Shown: positions 6,356 to 15,808 of the stretch, in pieces
Layout of the letters: each line of letters starts with the position of its first letter
Numbering within the stretch: the stretch's first letter is position 1
Program-made: the position numbers and the translations under genes
Origin: JACKII01 sp965202745
GTDB lineage: Bacteria > Pseudomonadota > Alphaproteobacteria > Bin95
Assembly (NCBI GenBank): GCA_965202745.1
Contig: CBDBCB010000013.1
Span: forward strand, 1-64,000
Direction: 5' to 3'
Length of the DNA: 64,000 bases
Notes under the pieces: generated by a model
Told to the model about the DNA's origin: nothing
The model's database searches: none
Seen by the model: only the letters and a program-made list of their open reading frames with translations

Positions 6356-8391
6356 ATCATTACATATACGTCGGGTTCTACCGGAAAGCCAAAAGGCGCA
6401 GTCAACACTCGGGAGGGCCTGGAGAACCGCTGGAACCGCGTATTTCTAGCCGACGCGCTAGAGTCGGCAGATGTTATTCCGCTAGTCAGTCCGTGGCGGT
6501 TTCCGGAGCAGCTGGCGGCGTTGACACTGGGTATCCGGCAGGAATGCTTTGACTTTCGCGCCCTTGGCCCGGCGCGCTATGCCGAATGGTTGCGGGATCG
6601 GCATATCACGGGTGTTACCTCGTATCTGGGTGTGTTCCAGCAATTGATGTCGATTGAAGGTGCGGTGTTTCCCGACCTTAGAAAATACGTGGTGATCGGC
6701 GAGCCTCTGCTGCATGCCGACCTGGAATTATTCAATCAGCGCTTCACCCCGGGAAGCTTTATCCAGGGCAGGTTCGGGACATCGGAGCATGGCTCGATCG
6801 CTGTTTACAATTACTATCAGGGCGACCCGATCGATTTCGAAGTCATCCTTATCGGCAGGCCGTTGGAACCGGAAACCGTCCGGCTTCTGGCACCGGATGG
6901 AGCCGAGGTGCCGACTGGCCAGCAGGGTGAAATCGTCATTGCCTCACCGGTTTTGGCCGATGGCTATCACAATGATGCGGAGAGGTCGGCATCCGTCTAT
7001 CGGCCAGACCCCGCCAATCCGGGACGGCTGCTCTACTACACCGGCGACCTTGCCTATACCGATCACCTTGGCAGGTTGCGGGGGCTTGGCCGCAAAGACC
7101 AGCAGATCAAGATCCGTGGCTACAATGTCCGGCCGAGCGAGATTGAACAGCTGTTCCTCGATCATCCCGGCGTGGCCTCGGTCGCCGTCGCCTCGTTCGC
7201 CGGACCGAAGGGTGAGCTGCGCTTGGCTTGTCATTTTGCGGCGGCCGGCAGCCAGGTCCCAACGGCAGAAGAGTTGCGGGCCTATGTGGCGGCTCTGGTG
7301 CCGAGCTACCAGGTGCCGGTTGCCTATCTGGCTCATGATGCTTTGCCCCTGTTGAACAATGGCAAGGTCAACCGGCAGGTATTGCCAAACCCGCTCGTTA
7401 CGAAGCCCCGGCCAGCCGGATGGAGCAGGGCCTGGCCAATATCTGGCAAGACGTGCTGGGGCATGCCAGCTTCGGGATCGGCGAGGATTTCTTCGATGTG
7501 GGTGGCGACTCGCTGCAAGCCATGAACATGCTGGTCGAGGCTGAGGCCAGGTTCGGTGTTCGCCTACCACTGGAAACATTGATCCTATCGGGAGCCTCCA
7601 TTCGCGCGTTAGCCGCTGCAATCGATGGTGCGGGTTCTGCCGACGATGATGGCCATGCCCTGGTGGAGATCAAGCGCGGCGTTGACCTGCCGCCGCTATT
7701 CGCGATGCATGTGGTAGGCGGGCACTTGTCGACTATCTGGCGGTGGCGAACAGCCTGGACGCCCGGCAGCCATTGTTCGGCATTCACCCCAGCGGGATGA
7801 ACGTCAACGTCAGCGCGGCCGGGCCGCCAGGTCACACGATGGAGCAACTGGCGCTGCATAGTGCGCAGGTAATCCGCGAGCGCATGGCTTCCGGCCCATA
7901 CCGATTGCTTGGCTTTAGTTTCGGAGCAAAGTTGGCAGTGGAAACCGCCTGGGTTTTGATCGCGCAGGGCGAGGAGGTTTCGCACCTGATCTTGCTGGAC
8001 CCTCCGGCGGCCAAGCGGCACTGGGCCGATCGGATTAAGCTGGCCTATCAGGCATTCATTTCGGGACATGCCGCGGCAGCGCGCAAGGAAACGGGTATTT
8101 CACACCATCGCAGCATCGCTTGGCCTGCGCCGCCCGCCAGTTGAAATCGACGAAGCACACATGCTGGCCAGCATCCGCTACCGGGCCAATCCGCTGGTAT
8201 TGCCGAACGTCCTGTTGGTAATGGCGACCGAAAACCGCGATCGGCAGGCCACCACCGAACAATGGCGCAGGCTAATTGGCCCAGGTCTGACGATCATCAG
8301 CCATGACGGCGATCATATGGGGATGATCCGCCAGCCAAATGCCTTCTCCCTTGCCCGGAAAATCGAGGCCTGGCTGGCGGATACAGAATAA
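6353..8391 (+). pseudogene. NRPS-like adenylation-PCP-thioesterase protein, truncated and frameshifted
   Basis: Sequence begins exactly at adenylation motif A3 (YTSGSTGKPKG, about 6362) and lacks the N-terminal half of the A domain. Later A-domain motifs follow: GRFGTSEHGS, YYTGDLAYTD, GLGRKDQQIKIRGYN and NNGKVNR. A carrier domain with the phosphopantetheine site DFFDVGGDSLQ follows near 7500, then a type I thioesterase with GFSFGAKLA (7912-7938) and a likely catalytic His in HDGDHMGM. There is no condensation domain. The frame changes near 7390, 7725 and 8085, each fixed by a single base. With both truncation and frameshifts it cannot make a working enzyme. Homologues activate an amino or aryl acid and release it by hydrolysis. 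Confidence 0.82.
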
Positions 8392-8419
8392 GCGCCGGGT
8401 TTGGCTACCCGTTTAGGGG

Positions 8420-8830
8420 TCAGGGCATCCCTTGGTGGCTTGGCATTCCGTCGTCAGGCCATGCCCAGTGTTGGGCGCTTTTGGTGAAGATGTTCTGGGC
8501 TGGCTGGAAGACGGACGGATCGTCCAGGCTGCCGGCATAAATCACCCTGAAGTGCGGGCGCTCCTCGCCCATCAGGAACACGGGCGAACCGCATTTCGGG
8601 CAAAAGGCACGGGTAATCACGTTGCCGCTATCGCCTGCGCGCTCGAACCATGCGGGCTCGTCACTTTCAAGCGTGAAGTTCTCCGTCTTGACGCCAACGC
8701 CGGGGAAATAGGCACTGCCGGTTGCCTGCTGGCAGTCGCGGCAATGACAATTACCCATGTAACGGGGCTCGCCCTCAACCGAATAGCGGATATGGCCGCA
8801 TGCGCAGCCGCCGGTGATTTTTTTGCTCAT
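8420..8830 (-). CDS. GFA family zinc protein
   Basis: This 136-residue protein has the zinc-binding pattern of the GFA/CENP-V fold: GGCACGHIRY at residues 7-16, GNCHCRDCQQATGS around 27-40 and AFCPKCGSPVF around 75-85. The founding member was described as a glutathione-dependent formaldehyde-activating enzyme, but most members have no proven substrate. It ends 28 bp from the end of the broken NRPS remnant and is transcribed towards it. The assignment to the family is firm; the function is not. Confidence 0.92.
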   Translation of the reverse strand: MSKKITGGCACGHIRYSVEGEPRYMGNCHCRDCQQATGSAYFPGVGVKTENFTLESDEPAWFERAGDSGNVITRAFCPKCGSPVFLMGEERPHFRVIYAGSLDDPSVFQPAQNIFTKSAQHWAWPDDGMPSHQGMP

Positions 8831-8892
8831 CTGGCATCTCCTCTTTGACTGCGCCGATCATGCCGGAGCGGTATACGCAATGCCAGTGTCTG

Positions 8893-10404
8893 CTAACCCT
8901 TGCTGTTGGTATAACCGGCGAACGGATCGCCGGTTGGTCCAAGCAATACGCCCTTGCGCAAGTTGCGATAGGGCAGGGCAGCGGGATCGGCGGTAACGGA
9001 ACCGGGGGCGGTGGTCACCAGTATTTTGCCGCCGTCGAAGGTGAAGTCAGCCCGGAAATGCACGGAGGATTTCAGCGCCAGAATGGCCATCTCGCCGGGC
9101 TCGATACCCAGGCAGCGGAACATTTCCTTGTCGGCTGCCTGGGTCTTACGGCTGGCAACGGCGACCAGCACGCCGCTCTCCCCGACACGCAGCAAAGCCA
9201 TCGGGCTAAGGTCCATCGTGTTACCGCCGTAGAAAGGCCCGGTGCACAGGAATTGCCCGGAACCCAGACGCTCGATCGTAGCAGGCAGACTGAAGGGCGT
9301 ATCACCCTCCCAATTACCGCCAAATGCTGCTTGGATGGTCGCACCTTCACCGGCGTTGTGTGCCGCCGCCGCCAGTGCCGGATCGATGTAGAGGCCGAAG
9401 GCGGCTCTCTCGGCCTTGCCGTCAACCAACGCTTTCAGCATGCCCGCCGTGTTACCATCACCGCCGCCACCGGGGTTGTCCTGTGTATCGGCAATTACGA
9501 TCGGCGACAGGCCCTGGCGGTTCAGCTTGCCTGCTTCGGTGACAGCTTCGTCGGGTGAGAAATAGCCGCCGTCGAATGATGCCTGGTGTGTTTCTATGTC
9601 GGCGACGATGGAGTTCAGCGCCTGATCTGCCGCCGCTGGCGTAGAGCCGTAGGTCATGATGGCAGGCCCGCAATCATAAATGTCCGCGGGCGGAAAGCCG
9701 GGAGTGAATGACGTCGTCCAAACCTCACCCGTTTCCAGGGCTATCATGCGCTCGTAAACCGACTTAGCAGGCTCCATCAGCGTGCATTGCCAGTTGATGG
9801 AGATCAGCCAGTCAAGCTTGCGCCATGCTTTTGCCAGGCGGCCCTCCCGCAGCAGGCGCTCCAGAACAGCGGCCGCGCGCACGCCTGTCTCCGCCATATC
9901 CACGTGCGGATACGTGCGGTAGCCGACCAGGACGTCTGCGGCTTCGAACATCGCCTGCGTGACGTTGGCGTGCAGGTCCAGGCAGGCAACCAGCGGCACG
10001 CCGGGCCCGATGATTTCGCGGACTTCCTGCAACAGGGGGCCCTCGCCATCTTCCAGATGTTCACAAACCATCGCGCCGTGCAGGTCCAGGAACACCGCAT
10101 CTACAGGGCCCAGGCCACGCAGTTCCTCCAGCATCATGGCAGTGATGCGCTCGTAGGCGTCTTGCTCAACATGCGCTGATGGGGCAGAGTTGCACCAGAC
10201 GGTTGGCAGTAACTCCCAATCGGCGGGCGCTGCGGCTGCGAAGCCGGGCAGAGGAATATTCTTGCCGGCCAGCGCCTCCAGCATGCCCGCGCCCCGTTGT
10301 AGACCGGGCCAAGCGTCGGTGCGGGCGAAATGCTCGTACGTCGCTTTGGTGGGGGCGAACGTGTTGGTCTCGTGGTGGAAGCCACCAACGGCGATGCGGG
10401 TCAT
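8893..10404 (-). CDS. MlrC-like M81 family metallopeptidase
   Basis: The 503-residue protein matches MlrC (microcystinase C) in length and sequence. The N-terminus MTRIAVGGFHHETNTF, the FLDLHGAMV segment near residue 107, CLDLHANV near 142 and TYPHVDMAETG near 165 hold the putative metal ligands. MlrC cleaves linearised microcystin peptides, yet homologues are common in soil and marine proteobacteria that do not degrade toxins, so a broader amidohydrolase or peptide role is likely. It lies 13 bp downstream of the SDR gene on the same strand, probably one transcript. Confidence 0.9.
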   Translation of the reverse strand: MTRIAVGGFHHETNTFAPTKATYEHFARTDAWPGLQRGAGMLEALAGKNIPLPGFAAAAPADWELLPTVWCNSAPSAHVEQDAYERITAMMLEELRGLGPVDAVFLDLHGAMVCEHLEDGEGPLLQEVREIIGPGVPLVACLDLHANVTQAMFEAADVLVGYRTYPHVDMAETGVRAAAVLERLLREGRLAKAWRKLDWLISINWQCTLMEPAKSVYERMIALETGEVWTTSFTPGFPPADIYDCGPAIMTYGSTPAAADQALNSIVADIETHQASFDGGYFSPDEAVTEAGKLNRQGLSPIVIADTQDNPGGGGDGNTAGMLKALVDGKAERAAFGLYIDPALAAAAHNAGEGATIQAAFGGNWEGDTPFSLPATIERLGSGQFLCTGPFYGGNTMDLSPMALLRVGESGVLVAVASRKTQAADKEMFRCLGIEPGEMAILALKSSVHFRADFTFDGGKILVTTAPGSVTADPAALPYRNLRKGVLLGPTGDPFAGYTNSKG

Positions 10405-10417
10405 TTCTCAGGGTCCT

Positions 10418-11500
10418 TCAGGCAGGCAGCCAACGTTCGCGTTGCAGGCGCTTCAGCCACCAGACAATGCTCTCTTGTGTGTCGATCATCTTGGTAAAGC
10501 CTGCCTGATTCAGCTTCAACGGGCTCAATACAGACGGCGGCGGGTGATCAATGCCGGTGGCCAGTGAACGGTCGGTGAATTGCCAGGAAGAGCCGATCCA
10601 TTCGGCCAGCGTATGTCGGCGCAAATCATATTTCTCAACCAGCCCGGCCCACTCGTCTTCCTTTGCCGGCATTGTTTCCTCAAGGCGCTCGGCGGTCGCA
10701 TCCCCCATGGGCATTGAAAAGGCTTCGGCAATGCAATGGAAAATATGCGGCCAGACCAGCACGTCGCCATTGATTATGTTGAAGGTCTCGTTCTGTGCAG
10801 TCGTCGCATTCCCGCCCCAACAGATGGCTTCTGCCAGCAACCGCGTGTCATTGGCAGCTGTGGCCAGGAGACCGCCGCCCGGATAGTTCAGCGGCAGCCC
10901 CTGTTCCCGGCGTAGTGCTGCATAGACACCCAGAGCGCCGATAATGTTCATGGGGCTTCCCAGCGCATTGCCGAACAGGGCCTGCGGTCGCCAGACGCTG
11001 AAAGTCCAGCCATTGCCCATCGCCTGGCGCTCGCGGATCAGGTCTTCCTGCAGCCAATAAAAGTTTTCGTGGCTGTGGCGGGGCCAGTATTCTTTTGCTG
11101 GAACACGGATGGGCTCGACATGAACGCCGTAAGCCTTGGTCCCTTGCAAGAGCGAGACATGCCTCAGTCCAGGCGAACTGGGCTCAACCGCGTCCAGCAG
11201 GTTTTGCAGCATTGCCCGATTGACGGCCATTTGTTCCGGATCACGCCACCCGGCGATCAAATTTGGTTTTTCGAAAAGCGCTGCAAATATGATGTGGGTG
11301 ATGCTGTCCAGCCCGCTCAGCAAGTTCTGACAGACAGTGGCATCGGTCAGATCCGCTTCCACGTGCAGCGCACCGGGCAAATGCGGGTCACGGCGGCTGA
11401 CCGCGATTACATCAGCTTCACCTTTGGCCAGCAAATGTTCGGCAACAGCTTTCCCGACGAGGCCCGTTGCTCCGGCAACTAACACGCGATTGCGCATCAT
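10418..11500 (-). CDS. PRISE-like SDR family oxidoreductase
   Basis: The 360-residue protein is an extended short-chain dehydrogenase. GATGLVG near residue 10 binds NAD(P). The GTKAYGVH segment and HENFYWLQEDL further on match the pattern of progesterone 5-beta-reductase/iridoid synthase-like (PRISE) enzymes, which reduce activated C=C bonds with NADPH. A GGAGG ribosome-binding site lies 5 bases before the ATG at 11500; a second ATG follows at once. It is probably cotranscribed with the MlrC gene and divergent from the FAD monooxygenase remnant. Substrate unknown; a nucleotide-sugar epimerase is unlikely given the motifs. Confidence 0.8.
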   Translation of the reverse strand: MMRNRVLVAGATGLVGKAVAEHLLAKGEADVIAVSRRDPHLPGALHVEADLTDATVCQNLLSGLDSITHIIFAALFEKPNLIAGWRDPEQMAVNRAMLQNLLDAVEPSSPGLRHVSLLQGTKAYGVHVEPIRVPAKEYWPRHSHENFYWLQEDLIRERQAMGNGWTFSVWRPQALFGNALGSPMNIIGALGVYAALRREQGLPLNYPGGGLLATAANDTRLLAEAICWGGNATTAQNETFNIINGDVLVWPHIFHCIAEAFSMPMGDATAERLEETMPAKEDEWAGLVEKYDLRRHTLAEWIGSSWQFTDRSLATGIDHPPPSVLSPLKLNQAGFTKMIDTQESIVWWLKRLQRERWLPA

Positions 11501-11566
11501 ACGTGCCTCCCTTCACATCTTTATGTTATTTAAGCCGGAGTTTGCGTCAGTCCCCGGAGAGAAACA

Positions 11567-12818
11567 ATGGATACGCTGATCGCCGGAGGCGGCATTGGTG
11601 GATTGGTCACGGCTTTGAGTCTGCATGCAGCAGGGATTTCCTGCCGGATTTATGAAGCAGTGCCCGAATTGCAGCCATTGGGTGTGGGCATCAATGTTTT
11701 GCCGCATGCGGTGCGGGAACTGACGGAATTGGGACTTGCCGACAAGCTGGCCGCTACAGCGATTCCCACGGCAGAGCTGATTTACGCCAATCGGCATGGT
11801 CAGCAAATCTGGCAGGAACCGCGGGGCAAGGTAGCGGGTTATCATTGGCCGCAATACTCCGTGCACCGGGGGAGCTGCAAATGCTGCTGTTGCAGGCTGC
11901 GCGGGAGCGTCTGGGGGCCGATCGTGTCGTAACCGGTCACCAGCTAGCTGATTTCAGTCAGTCCGGTGATCGTGTCACTGCGGTTTTCGCGCAAGCAGGC
12001 GGTGGGCAGGTCACAGCAGAGGGCGACCTGCTGGTCGGTGCGGATGGTATTCATTCAACGGTGCGGCGGCGGTTTTATCCCGATGAAGGCGAGCCGATCT
12101 GGAACGGCAATGTGCTGTGGCAGGCAACCACCCGCGGCGCGCCTTATCTTTCTGGGCGCAGCATGGTGATGGCTGGTCACCAGGCGCAGAAGTTTGTCTG
12201 CTACCCGATTTTCAGCACCGCAGAGGCCGCCGGGGAGGCACTGATCAATTGTGGATTGCGGAGATCAAGTATTCCGACCTGACAACCTGGCGGAAAAGCG
12301 ACTGGAACCGCCAGGTGCCGGTCTCTGACTTTCTGCCGGCATTCGAAGACTGGGATTTTGGCTGGCTGAAAGTGCCGGACATTATCCGCGTCGCCGACGC
12401 GGTCTACGAATATCCCATGGTCGACCGCGACCCGGTAGAGGCCTGGAGCTTTTGGCCGGGTGACGCGGCGCATCCGATGTACCCGATCGGCTCTAACGGG
12501 GCGAGCCAGGCCATTCTGGATGCCAGGCGTCTTGCATGGTACCTTGTGAACGCTGGCGGTGTTGAGCAGGCGCTGCAGGCTTATGACGCCGAGCGCCGGC
12601 CCGCGACGGCGCAGATTGTGCTGGCCAATCGGCAGAATGGGCCTGAAAAAGCCATGGAGATGGTGCACGGGCACCCCCCCCGGGGGGTCGAGCAATTGCC
12701 GGATATTGTCTCACCGGCGGAGTTGGCGGATACGGCGGATCACTACAAAGCACTGGCCGGGTTCGACAAGGATACGCTTAACACCCGGCCCAGTTGGAAT
12801 GCGCACGTCGGGCGCTAA
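11567..12818 (+). pseudogene. FAD-dependent monooxygenase (UbiH/salicylate hydroxylase type), frameshifted
   Basis: The N-terminal FAD-binding GGGIGG is at residues 7-12, a DLLVGADGIHS segment lies near 12030, and the second FAD motif GDAAHPMYP near 12463. Together they describe a roughly 415-residue aromatic-ring hydroxylase. The frame breaks twice, each time by one missing base: near 11873 within a run of G, and near 12254. With these two corrections the protein is full length. It is therefore either a recent pseudogene or a gene with two sequencing errors. The first break in a homopolymer makes error more plausible here than in the transposase. Confidence 0.82.
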
Positions 12819-12827
12819 TGCCTCGCC

Positions 12828-13163
12828 TTAACGGTGCCGGAAAACCTGGGTTCGGGCTTTAATGTGGTCTGTAAACTCGTACCAACCAGCCATGGCCTTG
12901 AATTCCGGCGTTTCCAGGGTTTCGGGTCTACTGACCTCATAAACGGCGGCGTAGCTTACCGTGTCGCTAACATTCCGGGTGCCGTGGTCGGTTAGGCTGA
13001 GTGCGCCTGCCGACTTGTAACGCCGGCCGCTGATCACGCCGGGGCAGGCGAGGGCGTCGGGCAAATGCACTTCATCATACCAGCGGTTCCAGTCATCCTT
13101 GACGGTGGCGTCGATTTCCGCGATGACGATCAAGAGGCAGGGCGGCAGGTTCGTATTCGCCAT
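12828..13163 (-). CDS. DUF4286/EthD-like small protein
   Basis: This 111-residue protein carries a WNRWYDEVHLPD segment and a GRRYK segment typical of the ferredoxin-like EthD/DUF4286/Dabb group, small proteins often found beside catabolic enzymes. I use the ATG at 13163, which begins MANTNLPPC; an ATG at 13178 would add five residues and has an equally good GGAAG site. Longer upstream starts would overlap the divergent LLM gene and are not supported. It is convergent with the FAD monooxygenase remnant and may stabilise or process an unstable product, but the function is unproven. Confidence 0.75.
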   Translation of the reverse strand: MANTNLPPCLLIVIAEIDATVKDDWNRWYDEVHLPDALACPGVISGRRYKSAGALSLTDHGTRNVSDTVSYAAVYEVSRPETLETPEFKAMAGWYEFTDHIKARTQVFRHR

Positions 13164-13278
13164 GTTGTGAACTTCCATTGTTTCGGACCTTCCGGACAGC
13201 ATAGCCCTGGCTCTTGCCGGTTTGCCAAGCCATACAGGCGGCAAGCGAAAAACAGTGTAGGCGCGGAGGTTACCCGTC

Positions 13279-14430
13279 ATGCAATCCGATCTGAAGCCGC
13301 TGGAGTTCGGCTGGTTCCTGCCGACCAGTGGCGACACCCAGGCGTATGGCGTTGAGGAGGAGACCCTCAGCACGACGCCGGAGCATCTGAGTGAAGTGGT
13401 ACAGGCTGCGGAGGCAGCGAAGTTCGACTACATGCTGATCCCCGTCGCCCGCTATTGTTGGGAGGCCTATGTCTCCGGCGCGTTTATGGCTGCTGAGACC
13501 AAGTGCATTGCGCCCCTTATTGCGGCGCGGCCGGGCTACATGAACCCGGTGTTGCTGGCGAAGATGATTGCGACCTTCGACCAGATGTCAGGCGGGCGTA
13601 TCTGCGTGAACCTGATCGCTGGGCAGGCCGACCAGGAAATCCTGTCGGAAGGCATCAAGCTGGCCAAAGAAGACCGCTATGCCTTGATGGAGGAAGAAGT
13701 CTCCATCCTGAAAGAGCTTTGGACGGCTGAGGGGCCGGTGCACTTCAAAGGCAAGTTCCACGATATCCAAGGTGCGATCGTCGTGCCGAAGCCACTGCAA
13801 AAGCCCTATCCTAAATTCTATCTGGGGGGTGGCTCGGAAGAAGCCTGGAATCTGTCGGCCAAGCATTCGGACGTGCATCTTTTCTGGGGCGATTTGCCAG
13901 ACAAGATTGCTGCCAACATTGCCGATATCCGCGAGCGGGCGGCGGCGTACGGGCGGCGCGATGCGATCGGTTTTGGCATGCGGCTCCAGATGATCTGCCG
14001 CGAGACCGAAGAGGAAGCGCTGGAGGCGGCCGACAAGCTGATTCGCAACATTCCGGAAGCGGCACGCGAGGAGTTGAAGCGATACACCGCGTCCTCCAAA
14101 GCAAACCAGCGGGTGCAGGCTTTGGTGGCGGAAAAGGGTATGTGGATCGCACCGCACCTCTGGAGCGGCCTGACCCGCTTCCGGCCGGGTGCTGGCATTG
14201 CCGTGGTTGGCAATCCGGAGCAATGCGCGGCGACCTTGCAGCAATTCATTGACGCGGGCTGCCACTCCTTCTGCCTTTCAGGCTACCTCCATCACGAGGA
14301 AGCGGCCCGCTTCGGTCAGTGGATACGGCCGATCCTGGAGGCGCAGAATCCCGGGCGCTTTGTCGAACCCAACCGCGACCTGCACGAGCGCAAACCGCAA
14401 CCGGTGCGCAAGACGGCTCACATCTACTGA
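13279..14430 (+). CDS. LLM class flavin-dependent oxidoreductase (SsuD-like)
   Basis: The 383-residue protein is close to FMNH2-dependent alkanesulfonate monooxygenase in layout. The segments EFGWFLPTSGD, CIAPLIAARPGYMNP, a CVNLIAGQ strand and YLGGGSEEAW, and the late RPGAGIAVVGNPEQ segment, are typical. Such enzymes oxygenate small molecules such as sulfonates with reduced flavin from a partner reductase, which is not present here. It is divergent from the DUF4286-like gene and meets the MFS porter tail-to-tail with two bases between them. The true substrate cannot be read from sequence. Confidence 0.88.
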   Translation: MQSDLKPLEFGWFLPTSGDTQAYGVEEETLSTTPEHLSEVVQAAEAAKFDYMLIPVARYCWEAYVSGAFMAAETKCIAPLIAARPGYMNPVLLAKMIATFDQMSGGRICVNLIAGQADQEILSEGIKLAKEDRYALMEEEVSILKELWTAEGPVHFKGKFHDIQGAIVVPKPLQKPYPKFYLGGGSEEAWNLSAKHSDVHLFWGDLPDKIAANIADIRERAAAYGRRDAIGFGMRLQMICRETEEEALEAADKLIRNIPEAAREELKRYTASSKANQRVQALVAEKGMWIAPHLWSGLTRFRPGAGIAVVGNPEQCAATLQQFIDAGCHSFCLSGYLHHEEAARFGQWIRPILEAQNPGRFVEPNRDLHERKPQPVRKTAHIY

Positions 14431-14432
14431 GG

Positions 14433-15674
14433 TTATGACGCCGCTAACCGCGGCGTGCGGGTGCGCCACATCAGGGACAGGATAATGCCCATGTTCATCA
14501 GGTTCCAGGCAATGCCGTTGATGAACGCCAGTTCGTAGGAGCCTGTGAGGTCGTAGATTTCACCGCTCATCCAGCCACCCAACGCCATACCGAAAATCGT
14601 GGCGGCAACGATGATGCCGATGCGGCTGCCTGCCTCCCGCGCGGGCAGGTATTCGCGTACGACGATGGCATAGCTTGGCACGATGCCGCCCTGACTGAGG
14701 CCGAACAGCAGCGAGATCGCGTAGAGCGGCATCAGTCCGTCGAAAGGCAGGAAGAAGAACAGCGCCGCGCATTGCAGCACGGAGCCGAGTAGCAATGTGC
14801 GGACGCCGCCGATATAGTCTGCCAGAAAGCCGCTGCCCAAGCGGCTGACCACGCCGCCGGCGGACATCAGTGCCAGCATCTCGGTGCCGACCGCAGCGCC
14901 GTAGCCCAGGTCAACGCAGTAGGAGACGATGTGAACCTGGGGCATCGACATAGCGACGCAACAGCCTATGCCCGCTGCTGCCAACAGCCATTGCAGGCCG
15001 CGGGGCGAAAAGGGCGATTGCAGCAATTGTTCGTCACCTGCGTCCACCGTGCCATCGGCGCGCAGGCGTTGCGGCAATTTCCGGCGCAGGAGGAGGGCGA
15101 GCGGGATCATGGTGGCCACGCAGAACACACCGATCAGGATGTAGGCGTCCCGCCAGCCGTCAGTGGCGACAAAATCCTGCACGATGGTTGGCCAGATCGC
15201 GCCGGCTAGGTAATTGCCTGACGCGGCAGCGCCTACCGCCAATCCCCGCCGTTTCCGGAACCAGTGGGAAAGATCAGCGATGAGCGGACCGAAGCTTGCC
15301 CCCGTGCCAATACCGATCAATGCGCCCTGAATGACGGTGAGTTGCCATATGGCATCCACCTGGGCTGCCAGAATAAACCCAGCCCCCAAAGCAAGGGCGG
15401 CCAGAATCACCAGGATGGTGATACCCAGCCGGTCGGCAAACCGGCCAATCAGAATGTTGCCGACACCGAAACCGATCATGGTGGACGCGTAGGGCAGGGA
15501 GGCCCCGGCGCGGGCTACACCAAACTCCGCCTGGGCTTCCGGCAGCACAACCACGGCCACCCACATGCCAATGCTGCCGATTGTGCCAAGAACCAGCGTG
15601 ATTATCAGGCGAAGCCAGGAATAGGGGCTATCGACGGCAGGTGTCCAAAGGGACGCCGTTGAAACTGGCGGCAT
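14433..15674 (-). CDS. MFS transporter (monocarboxylate porter-like)
   Basis: The 413-residue protein has about twelve hydrophobic segments and the MFS loop motif between helices 2 and 3 (GRFADRLG), followed by the repeat-half loop around GSGFLADYIGG. The overall shape fits the oxalate/formate or monocarboxylate porter subgroups, which take up organic acids. It lies among accessory flavoenzymes, so it may import their substrate. There is no sign of damage. Substrate is inferred only from family resemblance. Confidence 0.87.
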   Translation of the reverse strand: MPPVSTASLWTPAVDSPYSWLRLIITLVLGTIGSIGMWVAVVVLPEAQAEFGVARAGASLPYASTMIGFGVGNILIGRFADRLGITILVILAALALGAGFILAAQVDAIWQLTVIQGALIGIGTGASFGPLIADLSHWFRKRRGLAVGAAASGNYLAGAIWPTIVQDFVATDGWRDAYILIGVFCVATMIPLALLLRRKLPQRLRADGTVDAGDEQLLQSPFSPRGLQWLLAAAGIGCCVAMSMPQVHIVSYCVDLGYGAAVGTEMLALMSAGGVVSRLGSGFLADYIGGVRTLLLGSVLQCAALFFFLPFDGLMPLYAISLLFGLSQGGIVPSYAIVVREYLPAREAGSRIGIIVAATIFGMALGGWMSGEIYDLTGSYELAFINGIAWNLMNMGIILSLMWRTRTPRLAAS

Positions 15675-15808
15675 GGGAGTTTCCTAAGGCATTTTGCAAC
15701 GCTGCACGGCAGCGCATACCGTGGCAGCGGTTAGGACTACGGCATACGGGAAAGACGGCAGGTTGCGAAGGATATTCGCCTGCCGAGCCTCAACCTCCGC
15801 AGATTTCC

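Noticed and set aside
12828..13373. 181-codon version of the DUF4286-like gene
   Set aside because: The extra 70 residues cover the start of the divergent LLM gene and have no family similarity.
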